The notes: generated by a model from the letters alone, not told the origin. A DNA stretch of 64,000 nt from Aeromonas simiae (GCF_000820125.1 NZ_CDBY01000058.1:1-64000), one strand, 5' to 3'. Shown: positions 46,203 through 55,347, counted from the stretch's first letter. Numbers and translations are program-made.

Positions 46203-47554
46203 TGCGCAAATCACTTCATCTAAAATTGATGCTCAGCTCCATGGTGGTGATAGGTTTTGTCACCGCCGTGGCAGTGTATGCCCTCTACCAGACCCATGCT
46301 GAAGAACGCGCCCGCGACTACAGCTCTCGGATGAACCAAAACCTCTCCCGGTTGCTCTCTTCCAATCGCCCGCCAGAACTGGTCAAGGACGAAAAGGAGA
46401 TGGCGCTTATCAACGGTAACTCGATGGACCCCAGCCTCGATACCATGATCTGTCGCTCCGACGGGGAGCTGCGCTGGTCCAACTTGCATCTACCCGAAGT
46501 CATCGACCTCAAAGAGACGCTCTGCAACGATCTGGTGAACTACCTCAAGCGCCAGGATCGCGACTACTTCTTCAAGTATCTCGAGGTCAAGCAGGGCGAA
46601 TACTTCATCTACAGCATCCGCTTCACCCGTAAGGAAGAAGGGCGCCCCGTCACCAACTACGTGGTGATGATTGATTCCGCCAAGCAATACAACGCTGACC
46701 TGCATGCCTACCTGATGCAGAAAATTCGCCAATCCTCCGCCGCCTATCTGCTGCTGATTGGCGTGATGCTGCTCAGCACGCGCTGGACCCTGCGTTCACT
46801 CTATAAGCTGCGCCGTGAAATCGACCAGATCCGGGCAGGTAAGCGCGAGTCGCTCTCCAGCGGTTATGAGCGTGAACTGACCCCGCTCACCGAGTCGGTC
46901 AACCAGCTGCTGGAAAACGAGCGCCAACAGACCCTGCGCTATCAGCATGCCCTCAACGATCTGGCCCACAGCCTCAAGACCCGCCTCGCCCTGATCCAGA
47001 TCACGGCGCAGGATGCGGGGCTCGGTAAGGAGGCGAGCAGCAACCTCAACGAACAGGTGCTGACCATGGATCAGATCATCCAGTATCAGCTGCGCCGTGC
47101 CGTGGCGGGTCGTCAGGGGTTACGTCAGCGTGGAGTCGAGCCGATCCCGCTCATTGAAAAACTCTTGGCCAGTCTGGCCAAGGTCTATCAGCACAAGCGG
47201 CTGCAAACCCGCTTCCTGTTTGACGATGATGTCCTGTTCAACGGCGATCAGGGCGATCTGATGGAGCTGATGGGTAACCTGCTCGACAATGCCTGTAAGT
47301 TTGCCATCTCCCAGGTGCAAGTGACGCTACGCCGCCATGGTGAGCGGATCAGCATCACCATTGAGGATGATGGACCGGGCGTCGAGCCCAAGAAGCTTGA
47401 TCGCATCTTCCAGCGCGGCGTGCGTGCCGACAGCTCGGGTGGACAGGGGATCGGCCTTGCCGTCGTTTCTGAGATCGTTGACTCCTACGGTGGCAGCATC
47501 GCCATCTCCGAGTCAGTACTGGGCGGAGCCTGCTTTACGCTGGAGCTGCCCTGA
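46202..47554 (+). CDS. phoQ: sensor histidine kinase PhoQ
   Basis: The ATG at 46202 gives 450 residues: a membrane helix (about 10-30), a periplasmic sensor domain (about 31-172), a second helix (about 180-200), HAMP, then the kinase core. The H-box reads LAHSLKTRLALI (His about 257), the N-box MGNLLDNACKFA, and the G-boxes EDDGPGVEP and GGQGIGLAV. The Arg after KT replaces the proline common in HSLKTP. The sensor region is acidic in places (DRDYFFKYLEVKQGEYFI), as in PhoQ, but slightly shorter than in E. coli. Confidence 0.88.
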   Translation: MRKSLHLKLMLSSMVVIGFVTAVAVYALYQTHAEERARDYSSRMNQNLSRLLSSNRPPELVKDEKEMALINGNSMDPSLDTMICRSDGELRWSNLHLPEVIDLKETLCNDLVNYLKRQDRDYFFKYLEVKQGEYFIYSIRFTRKEEGRPVTNYVVMIDSAKQYNADLHAYLMQKIRQSSAAYLLLIGVMLLSTRWTLRSLYKLRREIDQIRAGKRESLSSGYERELTPLTESVNQLLENERQQTLRYQHALNDLAHSLKTRLALIQITAQDAGLGKEASSNLNEQVLTMDQIIQYQLRRAVAGRQGLRQRGVEPIPLIEKLLASLAKVYQHKRLQTRFLFDDDVLFNGDQGDLMELMGNLLDNACKFAISQVQVTLRRHGERISITIEDDGPGVEPKKLDRIFQRGVRADSSGGQGIGLAVVSEIVDSYGGSIAISESVLGGACFTLELP

Positions 47555-47573
47555 CGCTGTTGCAGATAAACGC

Positions 47574-47602
47574 AAAAAAGCGCCCCATAGGGGCGCTTTT
47601 TT
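47574..47602. terminator. bidirectional terminator between phoQ and astE
   Basis: AAAAAAGCGCCCC, a 3-nt ATA loop, then GGGGCGCTTTTTT: serves both converging genes. Confidence 0.92.
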
Positions 47603-47613
47603 ATTAGCCCGGC

Positions 47614-48624
47614 TCAGGGCCAAAGGGTCGTCGGCACCACCATCAATGCGGTGCGCTGCCCCAGCGCCACCTTGGCATTGGGAAAGACCACCGCCTCACG
47701 CTCAGCCTCTACCAGGTGGCGCGTCGCCCCATCCTCGGCCAGCACAAAGCCACGGGGAAACTCGCTGAAGTTCTCGACATCGTCGGCAAACAGGAAGCGG
47801 AACGCCTCGCTCTGTTTGTTGATGACGCGGGCAATGCGAAAGAAGAGGAAATCGTCGGCCCGCCACGGCTCGAGCGGCACCGCATCCCCGGTGATCAGCG
47901 CCTCAAGGGCGCCGCGAACCTCGATGAAACGGGTCATGTCATTCTCACCGAAGGGGCGCACCTTGCCGAGTTCAACGGTAAAGCCGTGAGCCGCGAACTG
48001 CTCGCTGCTGAAGTAGCTGAACGTGGTGGTGGGGCTCTCGGAGAGCAAAAAGGTGCGCACACCGCAGGCCCCAAGAAAACGCACCTGCTCCTGGCTGTAG
48101 TCACGCCCCTCCCCTAGCCGGGGATAAACGGCAAACTTCTCATGACGCGAGCCACGGATGGCGGTGTGCAGATCGTAGTGACAGCGCTCGCAGCCGCCCC
48201 CCGCGAAGAAGCGGGCCACATACTGCTCGAGCCGCTTGGCCCGCACCCGCTCCCGATTGCACAGGCCCGGCCCGCGACTGTGGGCGCCACTGAACAGGCG
48301 GTTCATGTTCTCCTCCACCTCGCGCACGCCGAGATTCATGGCGGCCAGATTCCCAAAGATGAAGAGGGTGCGCTGGCGGGCCTGCCGCTCACCCGAAAGC
48401 AGACGGGTCAGCAACTGGTTACAGATCTCGATGGGGGCGGTCTCGTTGCCGTGGACCCCGCAAGAGAGGATCACCGCCTTGGCGCCGGGAGCCTGCGGCT
48501 CGATGCAGAGCACGCCGGTATCCCACACCTCGGCGCGATCACCGCCGGGCAAGGAGAAGCTGAAAGGCTCGAGCTGCCACTCGTTGGCGCGGCTCAGGGC
48601 GAGAAAGTCGTGCTCAGGAATCAT
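47614..48624 (-). CDS. astE: succinylglutamate desuccinylase AstE
   Basis: A 336-residue zinc carboxypeptidase-like enzyme. Zinc ligands are in CGVHGNETAPIE (His, Glu) and CHYDLHTAIRG (His about 149), the base Glu probably in the FTVELGKV segment. It removes succinate from N-succinylglutamate, the last step of arginine catabolism by the AST pathway. The other ast genes are not adjacent, so it lies apart from any ast operon here. The ATG at 48624 gives MIPEHDFLALS. Confidence 0.9.
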   Translation of the reverse strand: MIPEHDFLALSRANEWQLEPFSFSLPGGDRAEVWDTGVLCIEPQAPGAKAVILSCGVHGNETAPIEICNQLLTRLLSGERQARQRTLFIFGNLAAMNLGVREVEENMNRLFSGAHSRGPGLCNRERVRAKRLEQYVARFFAGGGCERCHYDLHTAIRGSRHEKFAVYPRLGEGRDYSQEQVRFLGACGVRTFLLSESPTTTFSYFSSEQFAAHGFTVELGKVRPFGENDMTRFIEVRGALEALITGDAVPLEPWRADDFLFFRIARVINKQSEAFRFLFADDVENFSEFPRGFVLAEDGATRHLVEAEREAVVFPNAKVALGQRTALMVVPTTLWP

Positions 48625-48784
48625 GCTGACCTCACAGTTCGCAACTGTGCCCGATTATAGGTGCGGCGCCTTTAGCATCACAACTTATTCAACATTTTCA
48701 AACAGTAAAGTAACCGAATGGCAGGCAGGGAGAGGGGAAAACAGGAAAGAGGGGAGGAAGGGCGGGGCATCCATGCCCTTGCAT

Positions 48785-48994
48785 TCAACCGCGCCAGAAC
48801 GGCTTGACGGTCTCCTGATAGCGATCGGCTTCGGTCAGGCCGATGTCACGCAGCAGGTAGGCCGGCATTTCGGCCAGCTGACGGCGACTGCGGCTGCGCT
48901 CCATCCAGGTCAGCAGGGTGTGCTTGAGACGGGCCAGCATGGACACTTCGCCCTTATGCTCGTAGCCGACGTCGGCGTAAGTGATGTTTGCCAT
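48785..48994 (-). CDS. DUF1127 (YjiS-like) small protein
   Basis: The ATG at 48994, after a GGAG site, gives 69 residues. The C-terminal part LTWMERSRSRRQLAEMPAYL followed by LRDIGLTEADRYQE is the DUF1127 signature, an arginine-rich helix pair. Such proteins bind RNA or regulate phosphate and carbon metabolism in other proteobacteria. An additional in-frame start 30 nt earlier lacks a ribosome site. Confidence 0.85.
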   Translation of the reverse strand: MANITYADVGYEHKGEVSMLARLKHTLLTWMERSRSRRQLAEMPAYLLRDIGLTEADRYQETVKPFWRG

Positions 48995-49329
48995 GATGAG
49001 GCTCCTTTGAATTAGGTTGCGCAAAGTCTAGGAGAGCCCCGAAGCCGTCTCAATTGACGAATTTTGATACAACTCATTAGTAAAAGTAATGGTTGTTTGG
49101 CCCAACATCTGAATGCTAATTGATTTATTTTCAATGGGTTATATCTAGTTAATTACCACTAACAACGGCCGCAGTGTTTTATGCTGGTCACCCCTTGGTA
49201 AACTATGCTGCCGTGGTACGGAATTATGCATGAAGGGCGGCGGGGCTTCCCCGTCACCTCGACATCGATTACCGTGTATGTTTCTGATTTGATGACAAAT
49301 TGATCGCTTTGGTAACAATCGGAGAGCCT
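48995..49329. other. intergenic region between DUF1127 gene and tus
   Basis: About 335 nt of AT-rich DNA holding divergent promoters and the Ter-like site listed separately. No additional gene was supported. Confidence 0.5.
49149..49161 (-). promoter_or_regulatory. Ter-like site upstream of tus
   Basis: On the minus strand TAGTGGTAATTAA agrees with the Ter core ATGTTGTAAYTAA at 9 of 13 positions by my count (Y taken as C or T), keeping the GTAA whose complement holds the key cytosine. In E. coli a Ter site overlaps the tus promoter and mediates autoregulation. Similarity is by eye only. Confidence 0.35.
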
Positions 49330-50244
49330 GTGATCCCGACCGAGACCTTCACCCCCATCGCCCGCCTGCGCGCCCTGATGCATGAGCTGGAGCACTCGTT
49401 AGCCGAGCTCGGCGCCCTGCTGCGCCAAGCGCCACTGCGGCAAGCCAGGGTGCACCCTCTGCCCGGGGTGGCACAGGGGTGTGAAGAAGATCCCATCGAG
49501 CACATTCCGGTGGGCACCTTGGAGGGGCCCGAGGCGCTCGAGGCCGCCATCCGTGCCTTCGGCGAACATACCCTGCGCCCCGGCTGCTCGGCCAAGGCCA
49601 CGTTACGTCTGCCCGGCTGGCTGCATTATCCCGCCGCCAGCGCCCAGCACATCGCGCCCCGCATTGCCCACATCAACCAACTCAAGGCGCATTTTCAGGA
49701 GGAGGTGCAGCGGGCAGGAGGGCGGGATGACAAGTTCCAACTGGTGCATCAGGCTCTGCCCGGCACCATCACATTGCAAATCTACCGCCAGCTCGCCCTC
49801 TATACCGGTGATCTGCTGGCGATCGGCTTCACCTGGGCCGACAAGCAGGCGATCCGCAAACTGGAGAAGGGCGAGGTGCTGGCCATGCTCGAGCGCAGCC
49901 AAGGCTATGTGCCAGGGCTGATGACCAAAGAGGAGTGGCAGCAACGGGTCGAGCGGGAGATAGTGGACGTCAGGCGGCTCGGGCCCGGCGCCGAGCTGCG
50001 CATCCGCCGTCCGATCAAGACCCACCCCATGGCCAATCTGCGCTGGGGCGATCGCGCCCCGGCCAAGCAGCAGGTCAAGGCGAGCCTGCCGCTCATCATC
50101 TGCAGTGACGCCTCTCCCAAGGCCAAGCCGCTGACCGACTACCCCAGCCGGCCCCGCCAGCCACGCAGCGATCGCCGCGGCGCCGAGCGGGTGCTGATCG
50201 AGCGGATGCACATTTACATGCGTGACGAGCCATCCGCCACCTAA
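49330..50244 (+). CDS. tus: replication terminus site-binding protein Tus
   Basis: A GTG at 49330 with a GGAGAG site gives 304 residues, close to E. coli Tus (309). Shared segments include VHPLPGVAQ, ATLRLPGWLHY, HINQLKAHF, VHQALPGTITLQIYR, TREEW-like TKEEWQQRVEREIVDV and the C-terminal ERMHIYM. Tus bound to Ter sites blocks replication forks in one direction. Its presence supports a location in or near the terminus half of the chromosome, although tus position varies. Confidence 0.9.
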   Translation: MIPTETFTPIARLRALMHELEHSLAELGALLRQAPLRQARVHPLPGVAQGCEEDPIEHIPVGTLEGPEALEAAIRAFGEHTLRPGCSAKATLRLPGWLHYPAASAQHIAPRIAHINQLKAHFQEEVQRAGGRDDKFQLVHQALPGTITLQIYRQLALYTGDLLAIGFTWADKQAIRKLEKGEVLAMLERSQGYVPGLMTKEEWQQRVEREIVDVRRLGPGAELRIRRPIKTHPMANLRWGDRAPAKQQVKASLPLIICSDASPKAKPLTDYPSRPRQPRSDRRGAERVLIERMHIYMRDEPSAT

Positions 50245-50246
50245 GC

Positions 50247-50270
50247 AAAGGGCCCCGTCGGGGCCCTTTT
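50247..50270. terminator. bidirectional terminator between tus and SNF2 helicase
   Basis: AAAGGGCCCC and GGGGCCCTTT around a 3-nt loop, with T tails both ways. Confidence 0.88.
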
Positions 50271-50274
50271 CACG

Positions 50275-53200
50275 TTAACCGAGCAGCAGGTTGCGCAGGC
50301 TCTCGATATCGAGCGGCCCCGCCTGTGACTGGCCGCTCAGCAGGCTGTCGGCCAGCGCTCGCTTCTCCCCGTGCAGCGCCACTATCTTCTCCTCCACCGT
50401 CTCGGCACACACTAGGCGATAGACGGTCACCGGCTGGGTCTGACCCATACGGTGGGCCCGGTCGCTCGCCTGATCCTCCACCGCCGGATTCCACCAGGGG
50501 TCGAGGTGCAGCACGGTATCGGCCTGGGTCAGGTTGAGCCCTGTGCCCCCCGCCTTGAGGCTGATGAGAAACAGCGGCACCGCTTCGTCGCGGAAACGGC
50601 TGATGGCCTGCTGCCGCTCTTTCATGGAGCAGGCGCCGTCGAGGTAGCAGTACTCCCAGTTGCGCCCCTCGAGGCGCTGGCGCAGCAGGGTCAGCAGATC
50701 GACGAACTGGCTGAACACCAGCACCCGATGACCGCCGTCGATCGCCTCTTCTAGCAGCGCCATCGCCTCATCGAGCTTGCTGCTCTCGGCTTGCCAGTCG
50801 GGCAGCACCAGATGGGGGGAGCAGCACAGGCGGCGCAGCCGGGTCAAACCGCTCAGCACGTGCATCAGGGTGCGCCCGTCGCTGCTCTGAATACGCTGCA
50901 CCACTTCGCGCCGGGTCGCCTCGTAGAGCTCCCGCTCGGCCTGAGAGAGGGCGATGTGATGCACGATCTCGGTCTTCTCGGGCAACTCGGAGAGCACCTC
51001 CTGCTTGAGGCGGCGCAATACGAAGGGGTGGATGACCGAGCGCAGCAGCGCCATGTGCTGGGGATCGCGGCCGGCACGGCCGAAGCGGCGCTTGAAATCC
51101 CGCTGGCTGCCGAGCAGGCCGGGGTTGATAAAGGCAAACAGGCTCCACAACTCGCCCAGGTGGTTCTCTACCGGGGTGCCGGAGAGGGCGAGACGAAACG
51201 CCCCATCGAGCTGAGTCAAGATCTTGGCGCGCTGGGTGCCGGCGTTTTTGATCTGCTGCGCCTCGTCGATGACCAGCGAGGCCCAGCTCACCTTTTTCAG
51301 CGGCTCGGAAAGGCTCGAGAGCAGGCCGTAGTTGATGAGCACCAGCTGACCGGCGCGCGCCTCCTGCACCAGATGGGCGCAGCCATAGGATTGATCCAGG
51401 GTCACCACCTCCAGCTCGGGGGCGAAGCGAGCCGCCTCCTCTTGCCAGTTGGTGAGCACCGACTTGGGCACCACCACCAGTGCGGGCCCCTCGCTGGCAC
51501 GCATCCGCAGCATGGTAAGGGCCTGCAAGGTCTTGCCAAGGCCCATGTCATCGGCAAGACAGGCCCCAAAACCGTGGCGGGCCAGGGTCGCCAGCCAGTT
51601 GACCCCCTCGCGCTGGTAGTCGCGCAGCCCCTCGAGCAGGGGCACAGGACAGGTAGCAGGCTCGGCCCACTCCGCCTGCAACTCACTCCACGCCTTGTCC
51701 CCTTGGGTCGACATGGCCGAGAGCAGACGCATCAGCGGGTAAGCAAGCCGGCGGCTAAAGCGCTGCTCCTCATCGAGCATGGCGCCGAGCAGGGTGAGCC
51801 GCTCCGAGAGCTGATCGCTGAGCAGCAGGCTGGTGTGTTCATCGAGCATCACCGTCTTCTGACCGGGACGGAACTGGCGCAGCAGCAGGCGCAAGTCCAG
51901 CACCTGATGCTCGTCGAGCGCCACGCTCCCCTCCAGGGCGAACCACTCCTGGCGCTGCTCGATACGCAGGCTCAGGGTGGTCTCGTCGAGGTTACGCAGA
52001 CGCTGACTCTGGTCGTGCCAGAAGATCTTCACCCCCTTGGCCACCCACTCGGGTAACAGCCCGATCGCGTCGATGGCCTCTTCTTCTTCCAACTGCCACG
52101 CCAGGCGGGGACGTGCCAGCCCCAGGCTCTGGCACAAGTGCTGCCACTGTGCCTGCTCGGCCGCCATGTCCCTTTGCCAGTAGTCGGCACTGCGCACATC
52201 ACTGCGCACCACAGCGTCGCCGTGACCCAGCGACAGCGTCGGGGTTCGCTCCCCTTGCGTCACGCACGAGAGCGAAAGCACTCCCTTACGCCAGTCAAGT
52301 TGCACGCCAGGCTCACCCGGCCAGGGGTGCAGACGGGCGTTGCCACCGAGGGCGGCCTCCTCGGCGCACCAGTGCAGTGTCTTGAGGGCATTCAAACGAT
52401 CCGCCAGGGCAGGCAACTCAGCCACCGGCCAGCGCCGATCGACCGGAAGCCACTCGCTCAGCTCAGGCGGTAACTGCACCACCTGCCACAGATCGGCGGC
52501 CAGCGGCAACACGGTGGCTCCCTGCCCCACCTCGGGGTATAGGCGAATGGCCCCCTCCTGCGTCAGGTAGAGCAGTGGCTGGGTTAACGCCAGTTGCAGC
52601 CGCTGCCCCTGCACGTTGTAGAGCTGAGGATGAGCGGCCAGTAGGCCCCAGAACTCGGGCGACCAGTGGCGCCCCTCCTGACCGAATTGATGCAAAAGGG
52701 CCCAATCCTGCTCATCGAGCAGGGAAGGGTGTTGGGCGGCCAGCAGCGTCAGATCGACCCGTCGTCCGGCCGTCCACTCCCCCTTGACCCCCAGTTTCTG
52801 AATGCGGCACTCCAGCGTCGGCCCTTCGGCACTTAAGTTCCACACCAGCCGCTCTTTTATCTTGCCAAGCTGGCTGCTACGGCCAATCCCCTGTAACCAG
52901 CCGAGCCAGCCCGCCGGCTGGCCCTGTGCGCCCTCTTCTTCCTCTTCTTCGCGCCAGGTGTCGATCCCCGCCAGCACACCGCGTGCCACCGGCATACCCA
53001 GCAGCAGTCGCAACAGCTCCTGACACAAGGCCATCAGACGGTGGCGCGCCGTGGCACCGAGCAGATCGTCGAGCGGCCACTTGCGCAGAGCCTGCAACGC
53101 AGCGCTGCTCTCGCCATGGCGGCTCAGGGCACACAGATCGATCCACAGGTGCCCCCAGAAGATCTCGTCGGGGGGCAGTTGCAGCATCTCAAACAGACCG

Positions 53201-53994
53201 ACCGAGTGGCGCTCTCCATCCCATTGGAGCAAGGCATCGGCCAGCACGCTTTGGTGACCACACAACCCCAAGGTGCCTTTGCGCTCGCGCATGGCCAGCA
53301 CGGGATCATGCTGCTGCGCCAGCCCAAGCCAGACCAGTGACGAGAACAGCGGTGCATCGGGGCGCGTCTGCCATGCCTCTTCCAGCTGGGTCAGCGCCAC
53401 CTCATCGTGAGACCACAGGGCGGAAAAAGGCCGCCAGTGAGGGAGATCGGCCGCCTGCTCGAGCCACCATGTCTCTTCCCCCTGCCACAGGGCCAATCTG
53501 GCCTGGGCGGCGGGCGCCAGCCGGGTGGATGCAATATCGATGGGACGCGCCTCAAGCAGGGCCTGGGCGGCCCAATAGTCCACCATCAGCGTCTGCCACG
53601 CCGGTGCGGCGGGGGCCAGCAAGGCCCCGGCACTCGGCTCATCGAGCAGCTCGGTCAACAGGTGGGGCAACGCGGCCGGCAAGTGCTCGGTGCCCCCCAG
53701 CAGGCTGGCCAACCAGCCCAGCGCCTCCGGCCAGGCCGGCTCGGGGCAGCGTCCACTGCGAATGGCCAGCAGCAGGCTCAGCGTTCCCTGCGCCGCGATG
53801 GCCCACACACCCTCGCCTCGCTCGCGCACCAGATCCTCTCGTACCAGCTCGGCCAGTGCATCGCTGCAACCGGGAAAGAGAGCCACCAGATGTGTGGTAG
53901 AGAGAGGGCGGCGAACCAGCAGGGTCGTCAGGATATCGTATTGCAGGGACGAGAGGCGTAGCACGAAACAGGATCCAGACTGCGGAAAAGGCAT
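50275..53994 (-). CDS. large SNF2-family helicase
   Basis: A 1,239-residue protein. The C-terminal 470 residues form a Snf2/Rad54-type motor: Walker A LADDMGLGKTLQAL (about 812-825), DEAQ box VIDEAQQIKN, LALSGTPVENHLGELWSL, RRLKQEV, and the C-lobe SLKAGGTGLNLTQA, HRMGQTQPVTVYRL. The first 780 residues are leucine-rich and have no recognised fold; a SWIM zinc finger is not obvious. Such proteins in Aeromonas and Vibrio act on chromatin or transcription complexes in unknown ways. No usable ribosome site precedes the start; a GTG 11 codons later is possible. Confidence 0.85.
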   Translation of the reverse strand: MPFPQSGSCFVLRLSSLQYDILTTLLVRRPLSTTHLVALFPGCSDALAELVREDLVRERGEGVWAIAAQGTLSLLLAIRSGRCPEPAWPEALGWLASLLGGTEHLPAALPHLLTELLDEPSAGALLAPAAPAWQTLMVDYWAAQALLEARPIDIASTRLAPAAQARLALWQGEETWWLEQAADLPHWRPFSALWSHDEVALTQLEEAWQTRPDAPLFSSLVWLGLAQQHDPVLAMRERKGTLGLCGHQSVLADALLQWDGERHSVGLFEMLQLPPDEIFWGHLWIDLCALSRHGESSAALQALRKWPLDDLLGATARHRLMALCQELLRLLLGMPVARGVLAGIDTWREEEEEEGAQGQPAGWLGWLQGIGRSSQLGKIKERLVWNLSAEGPTLECRIQKLGVKGEWTAGRRVDLTLLAAQHPSLLDEQDWALLHQFGQEGRHWSPEFWGLLAAHPQLYNVQGQRLQLALTQPLLYLTQEGAIRLYPEVGQGATVLPLAADLWQVVQLPPELSEWLPVDRRWPVAELPALADRLNALKTLHWCAEEAALGGNARLHPWPGEPGVQLDWRKGVLSLSCVTQGERTPTLSLGHGDAVVRSDVRSADYWQRDMAAEQAQWQHLCQSLGLARPRLAWQLEEEEAIDAIGLLPEWVAKGVKIFWHDQSQRLRNLDETTLSLRIEQRQEWFALEGSVALDEHQVLDLRLLLRQFRPGQKTVMLDEHTSLLLSDQLSERLTLLGAMLDEEQRFSRRLAYPLMRLLSAMSTQGDKAWSELQAEWAEPATCPVPLLEGLRDYQREGVNWLATLARHGFGACLADDMGLGKTLQALTMLRMRASEGPALVVVPKSVLTNWQEEAARFAPELEVVTLDQSYGCAHLVQEARAGQLVLINYGLLSSLSEPLKKVSWASLVIDEAQQIKNAGTQRAKILTQLDGAFRLALSGTPVENHLGELWSLFAFINPGLLGSQRDFKRRFGRAGRDPQHMALLRSVIHPFVLRRLKQEVLSELPEKTEIVHHIALSQAERELYEATRREVVQRIQSSDGRTLMHVLSGLTRLRRLCCSPHLVLPDWQAESSKLDEAMALLEEAIDGGHRVLVFSQFVDLLTLLRQRLEGRNWEYCYLDGACSMKERQQAISRFRDEAVPLFLISLKAGGTGLNLTQADTVLHLDPWWNPAVEDQASDRAHRMGQTQPVTVYRLVCAETVEEKIVALHGEKRALADSLLSGQSQAGPLDIESLRNLLLG

Positions 53995-54070
53995 AATTTT
54001 AGCGCCAAACCCGGGCCGACTCGACCCTTTGACCTAACAAAGGAGACAAAAAATCCCGCCGTGGCGGGAT

Positions 54071-54598
54071 TCAGTCAGACGGATTCGCTTGCGCGCCCAG
54101 GCGGGCCAGTGCCTTGGCCGCCCTCTGCTCGGCTCGCCTGCGCTGGAAAAAAGCGGAGATCTGGGCCGCGCACGCATCGGCCAACACCCCGCCCTCAACC
54201 AAGATGCGGTGGTTGTGGCGAGCATCCTGCAACAGCTGAAAAACGGACGTGTCCGCGCCGGTCTTGGCATCGTGCGCGCCATACACCACCCTGGCCACCC
54301 GGCTGTGGATCAAGGCGCCGGCGCACATGCAGCAGGGCTCCAGTGTGACGAACAACTCGGCATCCACCAGCCGGTAGTTCCCCATGTGCCGGCCGGCGGC
54401 ACGCAGGGCCATCACCTCGGCGTGGGCACAGGCATCGTGCTCGCTGATGGAGCGGTTCCACCCCTCACCGATGATCTCATCACCCAACACCACCACGGCA
54501 CCGACAGGCACCTCGTCGATGGCCTCGGCCCGCCCGGCCAGCTGCATGGCGTGGCGCATCCAGTGTTCGTCCCGTTGCCGTGATGAGGAGAAGGTCAT
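54071..54598 (-). CDS. tadA: tRNA adenosine(34) deaminase TadA
   Basis: The ATG at 54598 gives 175 residues. The zinc and catalytic motif CAHAEVMALR (His about 63, Glu about 65) and PCCMCAGAL (Cys pair about 93-96) define the CDA-fold deaminase that converts A34 to inosine in tRNA-Arg. IDEVPVGAVVVLGDEIIGEG is the standard N-terminal strand. The C-terminal tail is basic (RRRAEQRAAKAL). An earlier in-frame start would add 48 unconserved residues and is rejected. Confidence 0.94.
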   Translation of the reverse strand: MTFSSSRQRDEHWMRHAMQLAGRAEAIDEVPVGAVVVLGDEIIGEGWNRSISEHDACAHAEVMALRAAGRHMGNYRLVDAELFVTLEPCCMCAGALIHSRVARVVYGAHDAKTGADTSVFQLLQDARHNHRILVEGGVLADACAAQISAFFQRRRAEQRAAKALARLGAQANPSD

Positions 54599-54776
54599 GC
54601 TCTTTTCCGGTCTGCGTTGAAAGTTAAGCCGCGGATTATGGCAAAAGTCGGGCGCCAACCCAAGCCCGCCCCCGCTGAACAAGAAAGAAGCAAACGGCAT
54701 GGTATTGATAAAAAAGGACTTGCACTGATGTAACCCGATCATTAGACTTGCCCCCCGTCAGCTTAGCTGACCTCGT

Positions 54777-54853
54777 CGGCGTGTAGCGCAGCCAGGTAGC
54801 GCACTGTCATGGGGTGTCAGGGGTCGGAGGTTCGAATCCTCTCACGCCGACCA
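54777..54853 (+). tRNA. tRNA-Pro(GGG)
   Basis: A 77-nt cloverleaf with encoded CCA; anticodon loop ATGGGGT gives GGG. The anticodon stem has one T-T mismatch, which E. coli proL shares as I remember it. It stands alone with its own terminator. Confidence 0.95.
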
Positions 54854-54867
54854 TCATTCCCCGCAAG

Positions 54868-54895
54868 AGCCCTGTCCACGGACAGGGCTTTTTTG
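54868..54895 (+). terminator. terminator of tRNA-Pro(GGG)
   Basis: A 10-bp AGCCCTGTCC/GGACAGGGCT stem with a 2-nt loop and six T residues. Confidence 0.92.
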
Positions 54896-55060
54896 CATCT
54901 GCGATCGGCGAAAAAGTGCATTTTTCACACAGAACCAGTTGACTCTTTCACCTGTGACAATTATTGTGCGCGCTCTCACGCCGGAACTGATGCCATGGAC
55001 GTGAAACGGTGAAAGGAGACCACCCTGCCGGCTTGCTCATTCCCTACAGAGGCAAGCGAC

Positions 55061-55168
55061 ATGACCCCATACCCGCCCCTTCCCTCACAGCCGATCACCG
55101 GCGAAGAAGAGAGCGCCCAGGAAGTGCGACTCGACATCGTCGACCTAGCAGAGCCGGATGACGAATGA
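55061..55168 (+). CDS. possible 35-residue acidic peptide
   Basis: A short frame in the 325-nt stretch between the tRNA-Pro terminator and the tRNA operon terminator. The product is acidic (GEEESAQEVRLDIVDLAEPD) with a proline-rich start; AGAGGC lies before the ATG. No neighbour couples it, so this is weak. The rest of the stretch (54896-55060) shows nothing further. Confidence 0.3.
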   Translation: MTPYPPLPSQPITGEEESAQEVRLDIVDLAEPDDE

Positions 55169-55176
55169 TCCCATAC

Positions 55177-55212
55177 AAAAAAAGAGACCCGGCTGATGCC
55201 GGGTCTCTTTTT
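55177..55212 (-). terminator. terminator of the four-tRNA operon
   Basis: An 11-bp AGAGACCCGGC/GCCGGGTCTCT stem with a 4-nt loop; T-rich on both strands. Confidence 0.9.
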
Positions 55213-55221
55213 CCATTTTCA

Positions 55222-55305
55222 TGGTGCGGAAGGAGGGACTTGAACCCACACGCCTAAGGCGCCAGAACCTAAATCTGGTGCGTCTACCAATTTCGCCACT
55301 TCCGC
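55222..55305 (-). tRNA. tRNA-Leu(TAG)
   Basis: A leucine tRNA with long variable arm and encoded CCA; anticodon loop TTTAGGT gives TAG. Last gene of the operon. Confidence 0.93.
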
Positions 55306-55347
55306 GAAGCGTTGTCGTCGACCGCGCAATGCCGCCAACGGTAATGA

